Shown here piece after piece: positions 9,018-17,703 of a stretch of 64,000 nt of DNA. How positions within the stretch are numbered: the stretch's first letter is position 1; every line of letters starts with the position of its first letter. Under the pieces are notes generated by a model that saw only the letters and a program-made list of their open reading frames with translations, was not told the DNA's origin and made no database searches. Origin of the DNA: Brevundimonas mediterranea (GTDB taxonomy: Bacteria; Pseudomonadota; Alphaproteobacteria; Caulobacterales; Caulobacteraceae); the NCBI RefSeq assembly GCF_011064825.1, contig NZ_CP048751.1:62001-126000 (forward strand), read 5' to 3'. The position numbers and the translations under genes are program-made.

Positions 9018-11497
9018 ACATGCTCCAGCGCCACCGCCGCCTGACCGAAATCTGGTCGTCCGAACCCGGCGCTCGCGGCCTGTTCTCGACCGTCAACCAC
9101 ACCGACCTCGGCCGGATGTTCCTGGCCGTGTCCTTCTTCTTCTTCCTGGTCGGCGGCGTGCTCGCCATGCTGATCCGAGCCCAGCTGGCGACGCCCCACT
9201 CGGCCTTCGCCGGGCCGGAGATCTACAACCAGATCTTCACCATGCACGGGACCATCATGATGTTCCTGTTCGCCATCCCGACGTTCGAGGGACTGGCGAT
9301 GTATCTGCTGCCCAAGATGCTGGGCACGCGCGATCTCGCCTTCCCCCGCCTCTCCGCCTACGGCTTCTGGTGCTATGTCTTCGGCGGGACGATGCTGCTG
9401 GTGTCGATGGTGCTGGGCATCGCGCCGGACGGCGGGTGGTTCATGTATCCCCCGCTGACCGGACCGATCTACTCGCCGGGCATCAACACGGATTTCTGGC
9501 TGATCGGCATTACCTTCGTCGAGATTTCGGCCATTGCGGCGGCGGTCGAGATCACCGTCTCGATCCTCAAATACCGCGCCCCCGGCATGTCGCTGGACAA
9601 GATGCCGATCTTCGCCTGGTACGCCCTGGTCACCGCCCTGATGATCCTGACCGGCTTTCCGCCGCTGATCCTGGGCTCGATCCTGCTGGAGTTGGAACGG
9701 GCGTTCGGACTGCCCTTCTTCCAGGCCGAGTTCGGCGGCGACAGCCTGTTGTGGCAGCACCTGTTCTGGCTGTTCGGCCACCCGGAGGTCTACATCATCT
9801 TCCTGCCGGCGGCGGGGGTGATCTCGACCATCCTGCCGGTCATGTGCCGCACGACCCTGCTCGGCTATGGCTGGATCGTGGCCTCGGCCACGGGGCTGGC
9901 CTTCCTGTCGTTCGGCATCTGGGTCCACCACATGTTTACGACCGGCATCCCGCATATGGGGCTGGCCTTCTTCTCTGCGGCCTCGACCCTGGTCGCGGTG
10001 CCGACGGGCGTTCAGTTGTTCGCCTGGATCGGGACCATGTGGAAGGGCAGGCCCAGCCTGCGCATGCCGATGCTTCACCTGCTCGGCTTCTTCTTCACCT
10101 TCGTGATCGGGGGGCTGACCGGGGTCATGGTCGCTGTGGTTCCGTTCGACTGGCAGGCGCACGACACCGCCTTCATCACAGCCCACCTCCACTACGTCCT
10201 GTTCGGCGGCTTCGTCTTTCCGATCCTGGCCGGGCTCTACTACTGGATGCCCCACGTCAGCGGCCGTGCGCGGTTCTTCCGGCTGGGCGAGCTGGCCTTC
10301 GCCCTGGTCTTCATCGGCTTCCACGTCACCTTCCTGGCCATGCACTGGGTCGGTCTGCTGGGCCAGCGGCGGCGGATCTCGACCTATCTGCCGGAGGACG
10401 GCTGGACGACCGTCAACCTGATCTCGTCGATCGGCAGTTTCGTGCTGGCCATCGGCATCGCCATGGTGATCGTCGATCTGGTGCTCCACGCCTTCACCGC
10501 GCGACGCAGCCGTCGCGACCCCTGGCAGGCCGGAACCCTGGAGTGGGCGATGATGACGCCGCCGCCGGCCTATAATTTCGCCAGCCTGCCCCATGTCGAC
10601 AGCCGTCAGCCGCTCGCCGACGATCCAGAGCTGACGCTCCGCCTTGCGCGCGGTGAAGGCTATCTCTCGGAACCCGAACAGGGGTGGCGCGAAAGCCTGA
10701 CGGTCGAGGTCGCGACCGGCAAGCCGGACTTTCACATCATCTACCCGACCAACACCCGCCTGCCGATCCTGATGGCGGCGGTCACCGGGGTGTTCTTCGT
10801 CTCCCTGTTGCTGAAGTTCTACTGGACGGTTCCGCTGGCGGTGGTCGGGGTGACGATCCTGGCGTGGCGCTGGGCCTGGTCGCTGGGACGCACGACCGAT
10901 CTGCCCCCTCGGTCGATCGGTCGCGGCCTGACGCTGCCCAACGCCACCCAGGTCAGCCGTTCGCCCAGCTGGTGGGGGTCGGCCCTCCTGCTGACGGCCA
11001 ATGCGACCTTCTTCGGCTCGCTGCTGTTCGGCTTCGCCTTCCTGTGGACGGTCGCCCCGTCCTGGCCGCCGCCCGCCTGGTTGACGTCGTCGGCGCCGGA
11101 GCTGGCGCTGGGCGTCATCGGGGCCGGGCTTGGCGTGGTGGCGATCCGACGCGCCGCGCGGACCAATCGAGAGGGCCAGGACGCCCGGCCTTGGCTGGGC
11201 CTGACCTTCGTCGCCGCCCTGGGGGTTGCGGCGGCGGCGGGCGGGGTGGTCCTGCGGGCCCCGACGCCCGGCGACCACGCCTATGGAGCGACGCTCCTGG
11301 TGCTCGGATCCTACGCCCTGTTTCACGCCGTCCTGGCGGCCCTGATGGCCGCCTTCCTCACCGCCCGCGTCGTCAGGGGCTTCACCTCGCCCAGCCGTCA
11401 GGCCGAATTCCCGGTGGTGACCCTTTGGGTCGACTACCTGGCCGGCGCCTCGACGCTGATCCTCGTCGTCGCCCATCTTCCGGGATTGCTGACGTGA
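9014..11497 (+). CDS. Fused haem-copper oxidase subunit I + III
   Basis: This 827-residue fusion has an N-terminal part of about 550 residues that is subunit I. It carries the haem-binding TMHGTIMMFLF, the CuB/tyrosine motif WLFGHPEVYI (its Glu marks the A-type D-channel), WVHHMFTTG, and TAHLHYVLFGG for the two haem histidines. After a linker with LPHVDSRQPL, the last 230 or so residues form subunit-III-like helices (SWWGSALLLTANATFFGSLLFGFAFLW, HAVLAALMAAFLTARVVRGF). It is the catalytic core reducing oxygen to water while pumping protons. Fused I-III subunits are known in some alternative aa3/bo3-type oxidases. With the CuA-less subunit II, a quinol substrate is likely. It overlaps both neighbours, indicating translational coupling. 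Confidence 0.92.
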   Translation: MNMLQRHRRLTEIWSSEPGARGLFSTVNHTDLGRMFLAVSFFFFLVGGVLAMLIRAQLATPHSAFAGPEIYNQIFTMHGTIMMFLFAIPTFEGLAMYLLPKMLGTRDLAFPRLSAYGFWCYVFGGTMLLVSMVLGIAPDGGWFMYPPLTGPIYSPGINTDFWLIGITFVEISAIAAAVEITVSILKYRAPGMSLDKMPIFAWYALVTALMILTGFPPLILGSILLELERAFGLPFFQAEFGGDSLLWQHLFWLFGHPEVYIIFLPAAGVISTILPVMCRTTLLGYGWIVASATGLAFLSFGIWVHHMFTTGIPHMGLAFFSAASTLVAVPTGVQLFAWIGTMWKGRPSLRMPMLHLLGFFFTFVIGGLTGVMVAVVPFDWQAHDTAFITAHLHYVLFGGFVFPILAGLYYWMPHVSGRARFFRLGELAFALVFIGFHVTFLAMHWVGLLGQRRRISTYLPEDGWTTVNLISSIGSFVLAIGIAMVIVDLVLHAFTARRSRRDPWQAGTLEWAMMTPPPAYNFASLPHVDSRQPLADDPELTLRLARGEGYLSEPEQGWRESLTVEVATGKPDFHIIYPTNTRLPILMAAVTGVFFVSLLLKFYWTVPLAVVGVTILAWRWAWSLGRTTDLPPRSIGRGLTLPNATQVSRSPSWWGSALLLTANATFFGSLLFGFAFLWTVAPSWPPPAWLTSSAPELALGVIGAGLGVVAIRRAARTNREGQDARPWLGLTFVAALGVAAAAGGVVLRAPTPGDHAYGATLLVLGSYALFHAVLAALMAAFLTARVVRGFTSPSRQAEFPVVTLWVDYLAGASTLILVVAHLPGLLT

Positions 11498-11817
11498 AGG
11501 ATATCCTGCGCATCCTGGTCGCGCCCCTGGTCTGGCTGGCCAGCTTCAGCGCGGTCTACGGCCTGCACGGGCTGATCTGCGGACACGGGATCGGCGGGTC
11601 GGCTTTCGGCCTGGTCTCCGTCCCGCGCCTGCTGATGGGGGGCGCCTATGGGCTGGCGGTGCTGCTGCAGGTGGGTCTGATCCTGGCCCTTCACGCCGCG
11701 CGCTTCAGTTCGCCCTCGCCGTTCGTGCGCTTCGTCAGTCGCGCCACAGCCTGGGTGGGACTGATCGCGGCGGTCTGGACGCTGTTGCCGACGTTGGTCA
11801 CGACCTACTGCCTTTAA
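11494..11817 (+). CDS. Small three-helix membrane protein of the oxidase cluster
   Basis: A 107-residue hydrophobic protein starting at a GTG that overlaps the subunit I/III stop (GTGA). It has three predicted helices: residues about 5-25 (LVAPLVWLASFSAVYGLHGLI), 45-67 and 84-103. I do not recognise a family. Its tight coupling to the oxidase core suggests a small accessory subunit filling the place of subunit IV, but the sequence does not show this directly. Confidence 0.7.
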   Translation: MKDILRILVAPLVWLASFSAVYGLHGLICGHGIGGSAFGLVSVPRLLMGGAYGLAVLLQVGLILALHAARFSSPSPFVRFVSRATAWVGLIAAVWTLLPTLVTTYCL

Positions 11818-11846
11818 CGAGCCGACAGCGAGCGATAATCACCGAC

Positions 11847-11860
11847 TTGATCTGGATCAG
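11847..11860. promoter_or_regulatory. FNR/FixK box of the agmatine operon
   Basis: TTGATCTGGATCAG matches TTGAT-N4-ATCAA at nine of ten positions. It ends 54 bases before the start of the carbamoyltransferase gene, a spacing that fits a class II activator site near -41. Confidence 0.8.
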
Positions 11861-11914
11861 ATCGTCTCCCGACCTTGCCCCTAGTATCCAGGGCTCGAAG
11901 CGCGGGACAGGACG

Positions 11915-12973
11915 ATGCGTCATTTCATCGACACGCAAGATTTCACGAGCACCGAGCTCCGGTCGCTGCTGGAGCTGACCGGCCTGCTCAAGGCCGCCGA
12001 CAGACAGGGAGGCTTGCCGCCTCTGCTGGCGGGGGCCTCCCTCGGGATGATCTTCGAGGAGCCTTCGACCCGAACCCGTATCTCGTTCGAGGTCGCCATG
12101 ACGCGGCTCGGCGGGCACGCCCTCTATCTGAAGCCCGGGGAGATTCACCTCGGCGTTCGCGAGAGCATCAAGGACACCGCCCGGGTGATGAGCCGGATGG
12201 TCGACGCCATCGAGGCGCGGACCCTGAAACACGCCACGGTGACCGAATTGGCGCGCTGGGCGACCGTCCCGGTGATCAACGGCCTGACCGACTACAATCA
12301 CCCGACCCAGGTGCTGTGCGACGTCTTCACCATGATCGAGCACAGTCCGGCCGGGAAACGGCTCGAGGATTTGCGGGTCGCCTTCATCGGCGATGCGACC
12401 AATGTCTGCTCGTCGCTGATGATGATCTGCACCCGGCTGGGCCTGAACTTCACCCACTGCGCGCCCGCCCGCTACCAGGCCCCCGAGGCGTGGCAGGCGA
12501 TCGCCCGGGCCAACTGCGCTGCGTCCGGCGGCTCCTTCACGGTCGCCGAGGATCCGCAGGCCGCCGTGGCCGAGGCGGATTTCGTCTATACAGACCTGTG
12601 GTGGTGGGTCGGTCAGGAGGCCGAAATCCCTGAGCGCACCGCCGCCTTCATGCCTCGCTACCAGATCAATGAGGCCTTGCTGGCCCATGCCCCGGCGCAC
12701 GCCAAATTCATGCACTGCCTGCCCGCCTCGCGAGGCGTCGAGGTGACGGACGCCGTGATGGATGGCCCTCGCTCGATCATTTACGACCAGTCCGAGAACC
12801 GGCTGCACGCGGAAAAGGCCATTCTCGCCGCCTTCGTCGCCCCGCGCCTGAAGCCGCGGTCGGCCGCGCGCTCGCATTGGCATGCCGGGCGCATCGCAGA
12901 GTTTCTCAAGCACCATCCCCTCACCGAGCCGGCTTCGCCGGCTCTCCTGTCGGAGGTCGACCGCCATGTCTGA
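11915..12973 (+). CDS. aguB: Putrescine carbamoyltransferase (agmatine pathway)
   Basis: A 352-residue transcarbamylase. Carbamoyl-phosphate motifs are STRTR (residues 51-55) and HPTQ (129-132); the catalytic HCLP is at 267-270. Long stretches ([53 protein letters not shown]) look closer to Enterococcus putrescine carbamoyltransferase than to anabolic ornithine transcarbamylase. It would phosphorolyse carbamoylputrescine to putrescine and carbamoyl phosphate. The substrate loop here reads [11 protein letters not shown], matching neither the YGLY loop of the putrescine enzyme nor the SMG loop of the ornithine enzyme. The assignment to putrescine therefore leans on the adjacent agmatine deiminase. 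It is first in the operon, and its stop overlaps the next start by eight bases. Confidence 0.85.
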   Translation: MRHFIDTQDFTSTELRSLLELTGLLKAADRQGGLPPLLAGASLGMIFEEPSTRTRISFEVAMTRLGGHALYLKPGEIHLGVRESIKDTARVMSRMVDAIEARTLKHATVTELARWATVPVINGLTDYNHPTQVLCDVFTMIEHSPAGKRLEDLRVAFIGDATNVCSSLMMICTRLGLNFTHCAPARYQAPEAWQAIARANCAASGGSFTVAEDPQAAVAEADFVYTDLWWWVGQEAEIPERTAAFMPRYQINEALLAHAPAHAKFMHCLPASRGVEVTDAVMDGPRSIIYDQSENRLHAEKAILAAFVAPRLKPRSAARSHWHAGRIAEFLKHHPLTEPASPALLSEVDRHV

Positions 12974-14420
12974 CGCTGTTTCCGCCACGCCGCGCCCGCG
13001 CTTCAAGCGCGTCATGGGCCTGTTCGACGTCACCCTGTTCACCGTCTGCGCCATCCTGGTGATCGACACCCTGGCCGCATCGGCGGCGATCGGCCCCTCG
13101 GCCCTGTCGTGGTGGGTGATCACCTTCCTGCTGTTCTTCATCCCCTACGGCCTGATCACCGCTGAACTGGGGGCGGCCTATCCCGGCGAGGGCGGCATCC
13201 AGCAATGGATCCGGCGCGCCTTCGGCGATCGCTGGGCGGCGCGCACGACCTGGTACTACTGGGTCAACGTCGCCCTGTGGATGCCGTCGGGATACATCCT
13301 GATGGCCGGAATGATCGCCCAGATCACCGGCGTCGAGATGAGCCTGTGGGGCAAGATCGGCATCGGGATCGGGGCCACCTGGCTGACCGTCCTGATCGGC
13401 GTCACCAGCCTGGCGACGGCCAAATGGGTGCCCAATCTGGGGGCGGTCATCAAGGCCGCCATCATGCTGCTGATCGGCGGTGCGGGGATCTACGTCCTGA
13501 CCACCCGGGGACCGGCCAACGACCTGTCCTGGCCGAGCCTGATCCCGCAATGGGGCGCCGGTCTCGCCTTCCTTCCGGTCATTGTCTACAATTTCATGGG
13601 CTTCGAACTGGTCTCGGGGGCCGGCGAAGAGATGCGCAACCCCGCCCGCGACGTGCCGATCGCGGTCATCACGGCCGGCCTGCTGATCTCGGGCTTCTAC
13701 CTGCTGGCGACCTTCGGCATTCTCGTGGCCCTGCCCGTCAAGGACATCGGCCTGATCGAAGGCCTGCTCGACACCCTGAGGTCGCTGATGGCCGGGGCTC
13801 CGGGGCTGGACGTGATCATCCCCCTCATCGGCGTCGGGGCGGTCTTCACCATCCTGGCCAATCTGGTCACCTGGTCCATGGGCGCCAACCGCACCGCCCA
13901 GGCCGCAGCGGCCGACGGCGAACTGCCGACCGTGTTCGGGCGGCTGCGCAAGTCCAACCAGACCCCGGTCGGAGCCTATCTCCTCACCGGCCTGGTCTCG
14001 ACCTTCGTGATCGTCGTCTATGGCGTCTTCGCCAGCAGCGCCGAGGACCTGTTCTGGTCGCTGTTCGCCTTCAGCTCGGTCATCTTCCTGCTGCCCTATC
14101 TGGTCCTGTTCCCCGCCTTCCTGCGTCTCCGAGCCCGCGACGCGGAGACGCCCCGTCCCTACCGGGTTCCCGGGGGCGCGATCGGGGCCAGCGTCATGGC
14201 GCTGGTCTGCACCCTGTTCATCGTTCAGGCGATCTTCTTCTTCCTCTGGGTTCCAGGACAGCCGGTGGATTGGCGCAAGACCGGCCCGATCCTGACCGGC
14301 GTGCTGCTGATCCTGGGGCTCGGCGAGATCGTCATCGGCGTGATGAAGGCCAACCGGCGCGGACCGCCCCCCCCGGCCCGGTCCGCTGAACCCACCCTCT
14401 CGTTTCCGAAAAGGTCCGCC
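12966..14420 (+). CDS. aguD: APC-family antiporter, probable agmatine/putrescine exchanger (frame continues into aguA)
   Basis: An APC-superfamily permease of about 485 residues with some twelve helices. The N-terminal helix is [33 protein letters not shown], split here as [12 protein letters not shown] and the part after it. Further motifs are [45 protein letters not shown] and RPYRVPGG. In the agmatine pathway the antiporter takes up agmatine and exports putrescine, and this gene sits in the expected position. The ATG at 12966 has a strong site (GGAGG) nine bases upstream. There is no stop codon before the deiminase: the frame runs without interruption to 15545. The end given here is only the base before the internal deiminase start. 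Adding one C to the C8 tract at 14367-14374 would create a stop at TGA 14387. Confidence 0.83.
14367..14374 (+). repeat. C8 homopolymer at the antiporter-deiminase junction
   Basis: Eight consecutive C residues lie in the hydrophilic tail between antiporter and deiminase. With eight Cs the two proteins are in one frame; with nine, the antiporter would end a few codons later and the deiminase would be a separate gene. Such tracts are prone both to slippage in the cell and to sequencing error. Confidence 0.9.
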
Positions 14421-15545
14421 ATGTCTGAGGTTCTCGACACCACGCCCCGCGCCGACGGGTTCCGAATGCCCGCCGAATGGGAGCCCCATATCGGTTGCTG
14501 GATGCTGTGGCCCGAACGGTCGGACAACTGGCGGGGCGGCGCAAAGCCGGCCCAGCACGCCTTCGCTGCGGTGGCGGCCGCGATCGCCGAAGGCGAGCCG
14601 GTGACGGTCTGCGTCTCGCCCGCCCAGTATGTGATCGCGCGCGCCATGCTCGCGCCGACCGTGCGGGTCGTGGAAATGACCAGCAACGACAGCTGGATCC
14701 GGGACTGCGGCCCGACCTTCGTCGTCAACGACCAGGGCGTGGTGCGCGGCGTCGACTGGAAATTCAACGCCTGGGGCGGGCTGACCGACGGCCTCTACTT
14801 CCCATGGGACCAGGACGATCTCGTCGGCGAGAAGGTCATCGAACTTGAGCGCGACGATCGCTACGCCCCGGACTTCGTGCTGGAGGGCGGCTCGATCGAC
14901 GTCGACGGCGAAGGAACGGTGCTCGCGACCGAGGAGTGTCTGCTGAACCCCAACCGCAATCCCGGCAAGACCCGTGAGGAGATCGAGCAGTCGCTGCGCG
15001 ACTACCTCGGCGTCGAAACCGTGCTGTGGCTGGAGCACGGCGTCTATCTCGACGAAACCGACGGCCACGTCGACAACATGTGCCGCTTCGTCGCTCCGGG
15101 CGAGGTGGTGCTGACCTGGACGGACGACCGCGCCGACCCGCAGTACGCCCGCTCGGCCGCGGCGCTGGAGCGCCTGGCCGGTTATCGCGACGCCCGCGGG
15201 CGTCCTCTGCAGGTGCACAAGCTGCACCAACCGGCGCCGGTGCTGATCACCGCTGAAGAGGCCGCCGGCGTCGACAAGGTGGCCGGCACCCTGCCGCGCG
15301 AGCCCGGCGACCGGATGGCGGCCTCCTATGCGAATTTCTACATCGCCAACGCGGTGGTGGTCGCGCCTGCCTTCGGTGATCCGCAGGACGCCCCCGCAAT
15401 GGAGACATTGGCCCGACTGTTCCCGAACCGGCGAATCCTCTCCGTGCCTGCGCGGGAGATCCTGTTGGGCGGGGGCAACATCCATTGCATCACCCAGCAG
15501 GAACCGCTGGGGGCGCGCGAGCGCGCCGCAAGTCGGCCTCGGTGA
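14421..15545 (+). CDS. aguA: Agmatine deiminase
   Basis: A 374-residue member of the guanidino-group-modifying family that converts agmatine to N-carbamoylputrescine and ammonia. Motifs seen are [54 protein letters not shown] with the catalytic His, and [13 protein letters not shown] with nucleophile Cys356. The ATG at 14421 follows AAAAGG, so independent initiation is plausible. The same frame is nevertheless open all the way from the antiporter start, so a membrane-tethered fusion is also possible. It is followed one base later by carbamate kinase. Confidence 0.94.
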   Translation: MSEVLDTTPRADGFRMPAEWEPHIGCWMLWPERSDNWRGGAKPAQHAFAAVAAAIAEGEPVTVCVSPAQYVIARAMLAPTVRVVEMTSNDSWIRDCGPTFVVNDQGVVRGVDWKFNAWGGLTDGLYFPWDQDDLVGEKVIELERDDRYAPDFVLEGGSIDVDGEGTVLATEECLLNPNRNPGKTREEIEQSLRDYLGVETVLWLEHGVYLDETDGHVDNMCRFVAPGEVVLTWTDDRADPQYARSAAALERLAGYRDARGRPLQVHKLHQPAPVLITAEEAAGVDKVAGTLPREPGDRMAASYANFYIANAVVVAPAFGDPQDAPAMETLARLFPNRRILSVPAREILLGGGNIHCITQQEPLGARERAASRPR

Positions 15546-15546
15546 C

Positions 15547-16449
15547 ATGCGGCGCGTGATCGCCGTGGGCGGCAACGCCCTGTTGCGCCGGGGCGAGCCG
15601 CTGTCGGCCGAAAATCAATGGCGCACCATGGCGGCGGCCGCCCCGGGGCTGGGCCGGGCGTGCGACGGTCACGAGATCGCACTGGTTCACGGCAACGGTC
15701 CCCAGATCGGCCTCCTCGCGCTGGAGGCGGGAGCCTATGAGGCGGCCCCTGGCTGGCCGCTCGACGTGCTAGGAGCGGAATCCCAGGGCATGGTCGGCTA
15801 TGTCATCGCCCAGGCGCTGCGCAACGCCCTTCCCGCCCGCGAGGTCGCCGTGGTGCTGACCCAGACGCGGGTGGATCCCGCCGATTCCGCCTTTCTTCGG
15901 CCGACCAAGCCGATCGGCCCGGTCTATGCGTCGGACGTGGCCAAGGCGTTGGGCGCGGCGCGGGGCTGGACCTTCGCGCCCGACGGCTCCGGACTGCGGC
16001 GCGTCGTCGCCTCGCCCACGCCGCTCGAGATCGCCGAGGCGGCGACCATCGCCCGGCTGGTGGGGGCCGGCGTGATCACCGTCTGCGCCGGCGGCGGCGG
16101 CGTTCCGGTCGCCGACGCCCCGGACGGGTCCCGCCATGGCGTCGAGGCCGTCATCGACAAGGATCTGGCGGCGGCCCTGCTGGCCGCGCGGCTGGACGCC
16201 GACGAACTGCTGATCCTCACCGATGTCGATGCGGTCTACCTCGACTGGGGGCGGCCCCATGCGCGGGCGGTTCGGGACGCCCGGGCGGAAGACCTGCTGG
16301 GCCGCGACTTCGCCGAGGGCTCGATGGCGCCCAAGGTGCGCGCCGCGTGCGGCTTTGCGCTTCAGACCGGGCGGCCCGCCCTGATCGGGACGCTGGACGA
16401 CATCGACGGCCTCCTGGCCGGCGCATCGGGCACCCGTATCCGACCCTGA
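15547..16449 (+). CDS. aguC: Carbamate kinase
   Basis: A 300-residue amino-acid-kinase-fold enzyme that transfers phosphate from carbamoyl phosphate to ADP, yielding ATP, CO2 and ammonia. Motifs are VIAVGGNALL at the N-terminus, VHGNGPQIG, GPVY, VCAGGGGVPV, EAVIDKDLAAALLA and LTDVDAVYLDWG, matching the ArcC/AguC family and its usual length. The start is one base after the deiminase stop. It completes the energy-yielding end of the agmatine pathway, giving one ATP per agmatine. The same enzyme could serve arginine catabolism, but no arginine deiminase is in the window. Confidence 0.93.
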   Translation: MRRVIAVGGNALLRRGEPLSAENQWRTMAAAAPGLGRACDGHEIALVHGNGPQIGLLALEAGAYEAAPGWPLDVLGAESQGMVGYVIAQALRNALPAREVAVVLTQTRVDPADSAFLRPTKPIGPVYASDVAKALGAARGWTFAPDGSGLRRVVASPTPLEIAEAATIARLVGAGVITVCAGGGGVPVADAPDGSRHGVEAVIDKDLAAALLAARLDADELLILTDVDAVYLDWGRPHARAVRDARAEDLLGRDFAEGSMAPKVRAACGFALQTGRPALIGTLDDIDGLLAGASGTRIRP

Positions 16450-16474
16450 CATCGTTCGGAATGGCGTCGCTGTG

Positions 16475-16494
16475 CGGCCGACGAAGCTCGGCCG
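16475..16494. terminator. Hairpin between convergent genes
   Basis: CGGCCGA-N6-TCGGCCG forms a perfect seven-base stem in the 49-base gap between carbamate kinase and the convergent efflux adaptor. It is well placed for a bidirectional terminator, although no T-run follows on either side. Confidence 0.5.
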
Positions 16495-16498
16495 GACG

Positions 16499-17701
16499 TC
16501 ACCCCGCGCGCCGGGCCTTCACCCGGACGCCGTCCCGCACCTGGTCCGAAGGAAAGACCACCAACGAATCGCCGTCGGCTGCGCCCTCCAGAATTTCCGC
16601 GTCCCGGTCCGTGATCGCCCCGACCTTGACCGGACGCAAACGCGCCCTGCCCTGCTCAATCCGGAACACGGCCCATCCTCCGCTGTCGCGCACCAGCGCA
16701 CCGGCCGGGGCGATCACCGCCGACGGGGTTTCGTGCAGGAACACCCGTCCCCAGACGCGATAGCCGGGCGCGAGCCCCGCGCGGCCGGATTCGGGACCAG
16801 TGAAACGCAGCATGACCCGCGTCCGCTGCTCCTCGATCCCCAGAGCAGATATCTTGGTGAAGGCCTGCGGCTCGACCAGCCGCACCTCGGCGGGAAGGTC
16901 TGTGGCGCCGCCCCAGTCATAGATTTCGGCCCGGTCGCCCGGCCGGATCCTGACGGCGTCCTGGGACAGGAATTCGATCTGCGCTTCCAGCCCTGCGGTC
17001 GCCCCGACCTCCACCAGCGGCGTGCCGGCGGCGACGTCGCGCTCGCTCTGCTGCAGCAGGGCCGTCACCACGCCGGATGTCGGGGACGTGATGGGGATCA
17101 GGCCGGCGCCCGCTGCTTCGGGACCGGTCAAAACCGCCTGGGCCGCCGCCACATCCGCGCGCCGGGCGAGAACCGCCGCGTCACCCGCCCGAAGCGCCTC
17201 GCGCGCGGATGTGGCCGCCGCTTGGGCGTTCTCCAGACCCTGGCGTGAGACGACGCCCTGCGCCGCCAGCGGCTCCAGCCGCGCCTGCGCCCTCGCCGCC
17301 CGGTCAGCCTCGGCCCTGAACTGAAGGCGCTGCGCCTCGGCCTGGGCCAGCATCGCGCGCGCAGCTGAAATGGAGGCCTCGGCCTGGGCGCGCATGCGTG
17401 GATCGAGAAAGGCAGAACGCGCGGGGCGCAGGGTCGCCACGACCGTGCGCCCCGCGATCACGGCGTCGCCCACCTCAAGCGGCAGCCGGGTCAGATGACC
17501 ACTGACCGGGGCCGACACGACATAGGCTTGACGAACGCGCGCCCATCCCTGGTCCGAGACGGTTTCCGCGATCGGCCCGCGATGCACGGCGGCAGCCTCC
17601 ACCGTGACCGGACGGGGCGCGAACAGGACCGCCAGAATCGCCGCGGCCGCGAGCGCCAGCCCCCCCATGACGATCCAGCGTGTGTTGCGTTTTGCGGCCA
17701 T
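16499..17701 (-). CDS. HlyD/MacA-type periplasmic adaptor of an ABC exporter
   Basis: A 400-residue membrane-fusion protein. An N-terminal anchor (WIVMGGLALAAAAILAVLF, residues about 9-27) is followed by a lipoyl half-motif (SAPVSGHLTRLPLEVGDAV). Next comes a long alanine-rich coiled coil (about residues 100-200), a second half-motif (SPTSGVVTALLQQSERDVAAGTP, given here in two overlapping parts) and a beta-barrel with PGYRVWGRVF. Such adaptors link an inner-membrane ABC permease to the outer membrane or assist lipoprotein or hydrophobic-compound export. It is the last gene of a three-gene operon, two bases after the permease stop. The exported substrate is unknown. Confidence 0.88.
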   Translation of the reverse strand: MAAKRNTRWIVMGGLALAAAAILAVLFAPRPVTVEAAAVHRGPIAETVSDQGWARVRQAYVVSAPVSGHLTRLPLEVGDAVIAGRTVVATLRPARSAFLDPRMRAQAEASISAARAMLAQAEAQRLQFRAEADRAARAQARLEPLAAQGVVSRQGLENAQAAATSAREALRAGDAAVLARRADVAAAQAVLTGPEAAGAGLIPITSPTSGVVTALLQQSERDVAAGTPLVEVGATAGLEAQIEFLSQDAVRIRPGDRAEIYDWGGATDLPAEVRLVEPQAFTKISALGIEEQRTRVMLRFTGPESGRAGLAPGYRVWGRVFLHETPSAVIAPAGALVRDSGGWAVFRIEQGRARLRPVKVGAITDRDAEILEGAADGDSLVVFPSDQVRDGVRVKARRAG

Positions 17702-17703
17702 GA

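Noticed and set aside
8939..11476. Very long open frame on the minus strand opposite the oxidase genes
   Set aside because: Its translation is rich in Gly, Arg, Gln and Asp without any domain. It is the mirror of the well-supported oxidase genes, as expected in high-GC DNA.
12921..15575. 884-residue open frame antisense to the antiporter and deiminase
   Set aside because: Low-complexity composition and no motif, while the plus strand encodes recognisable proteins over the whole length.
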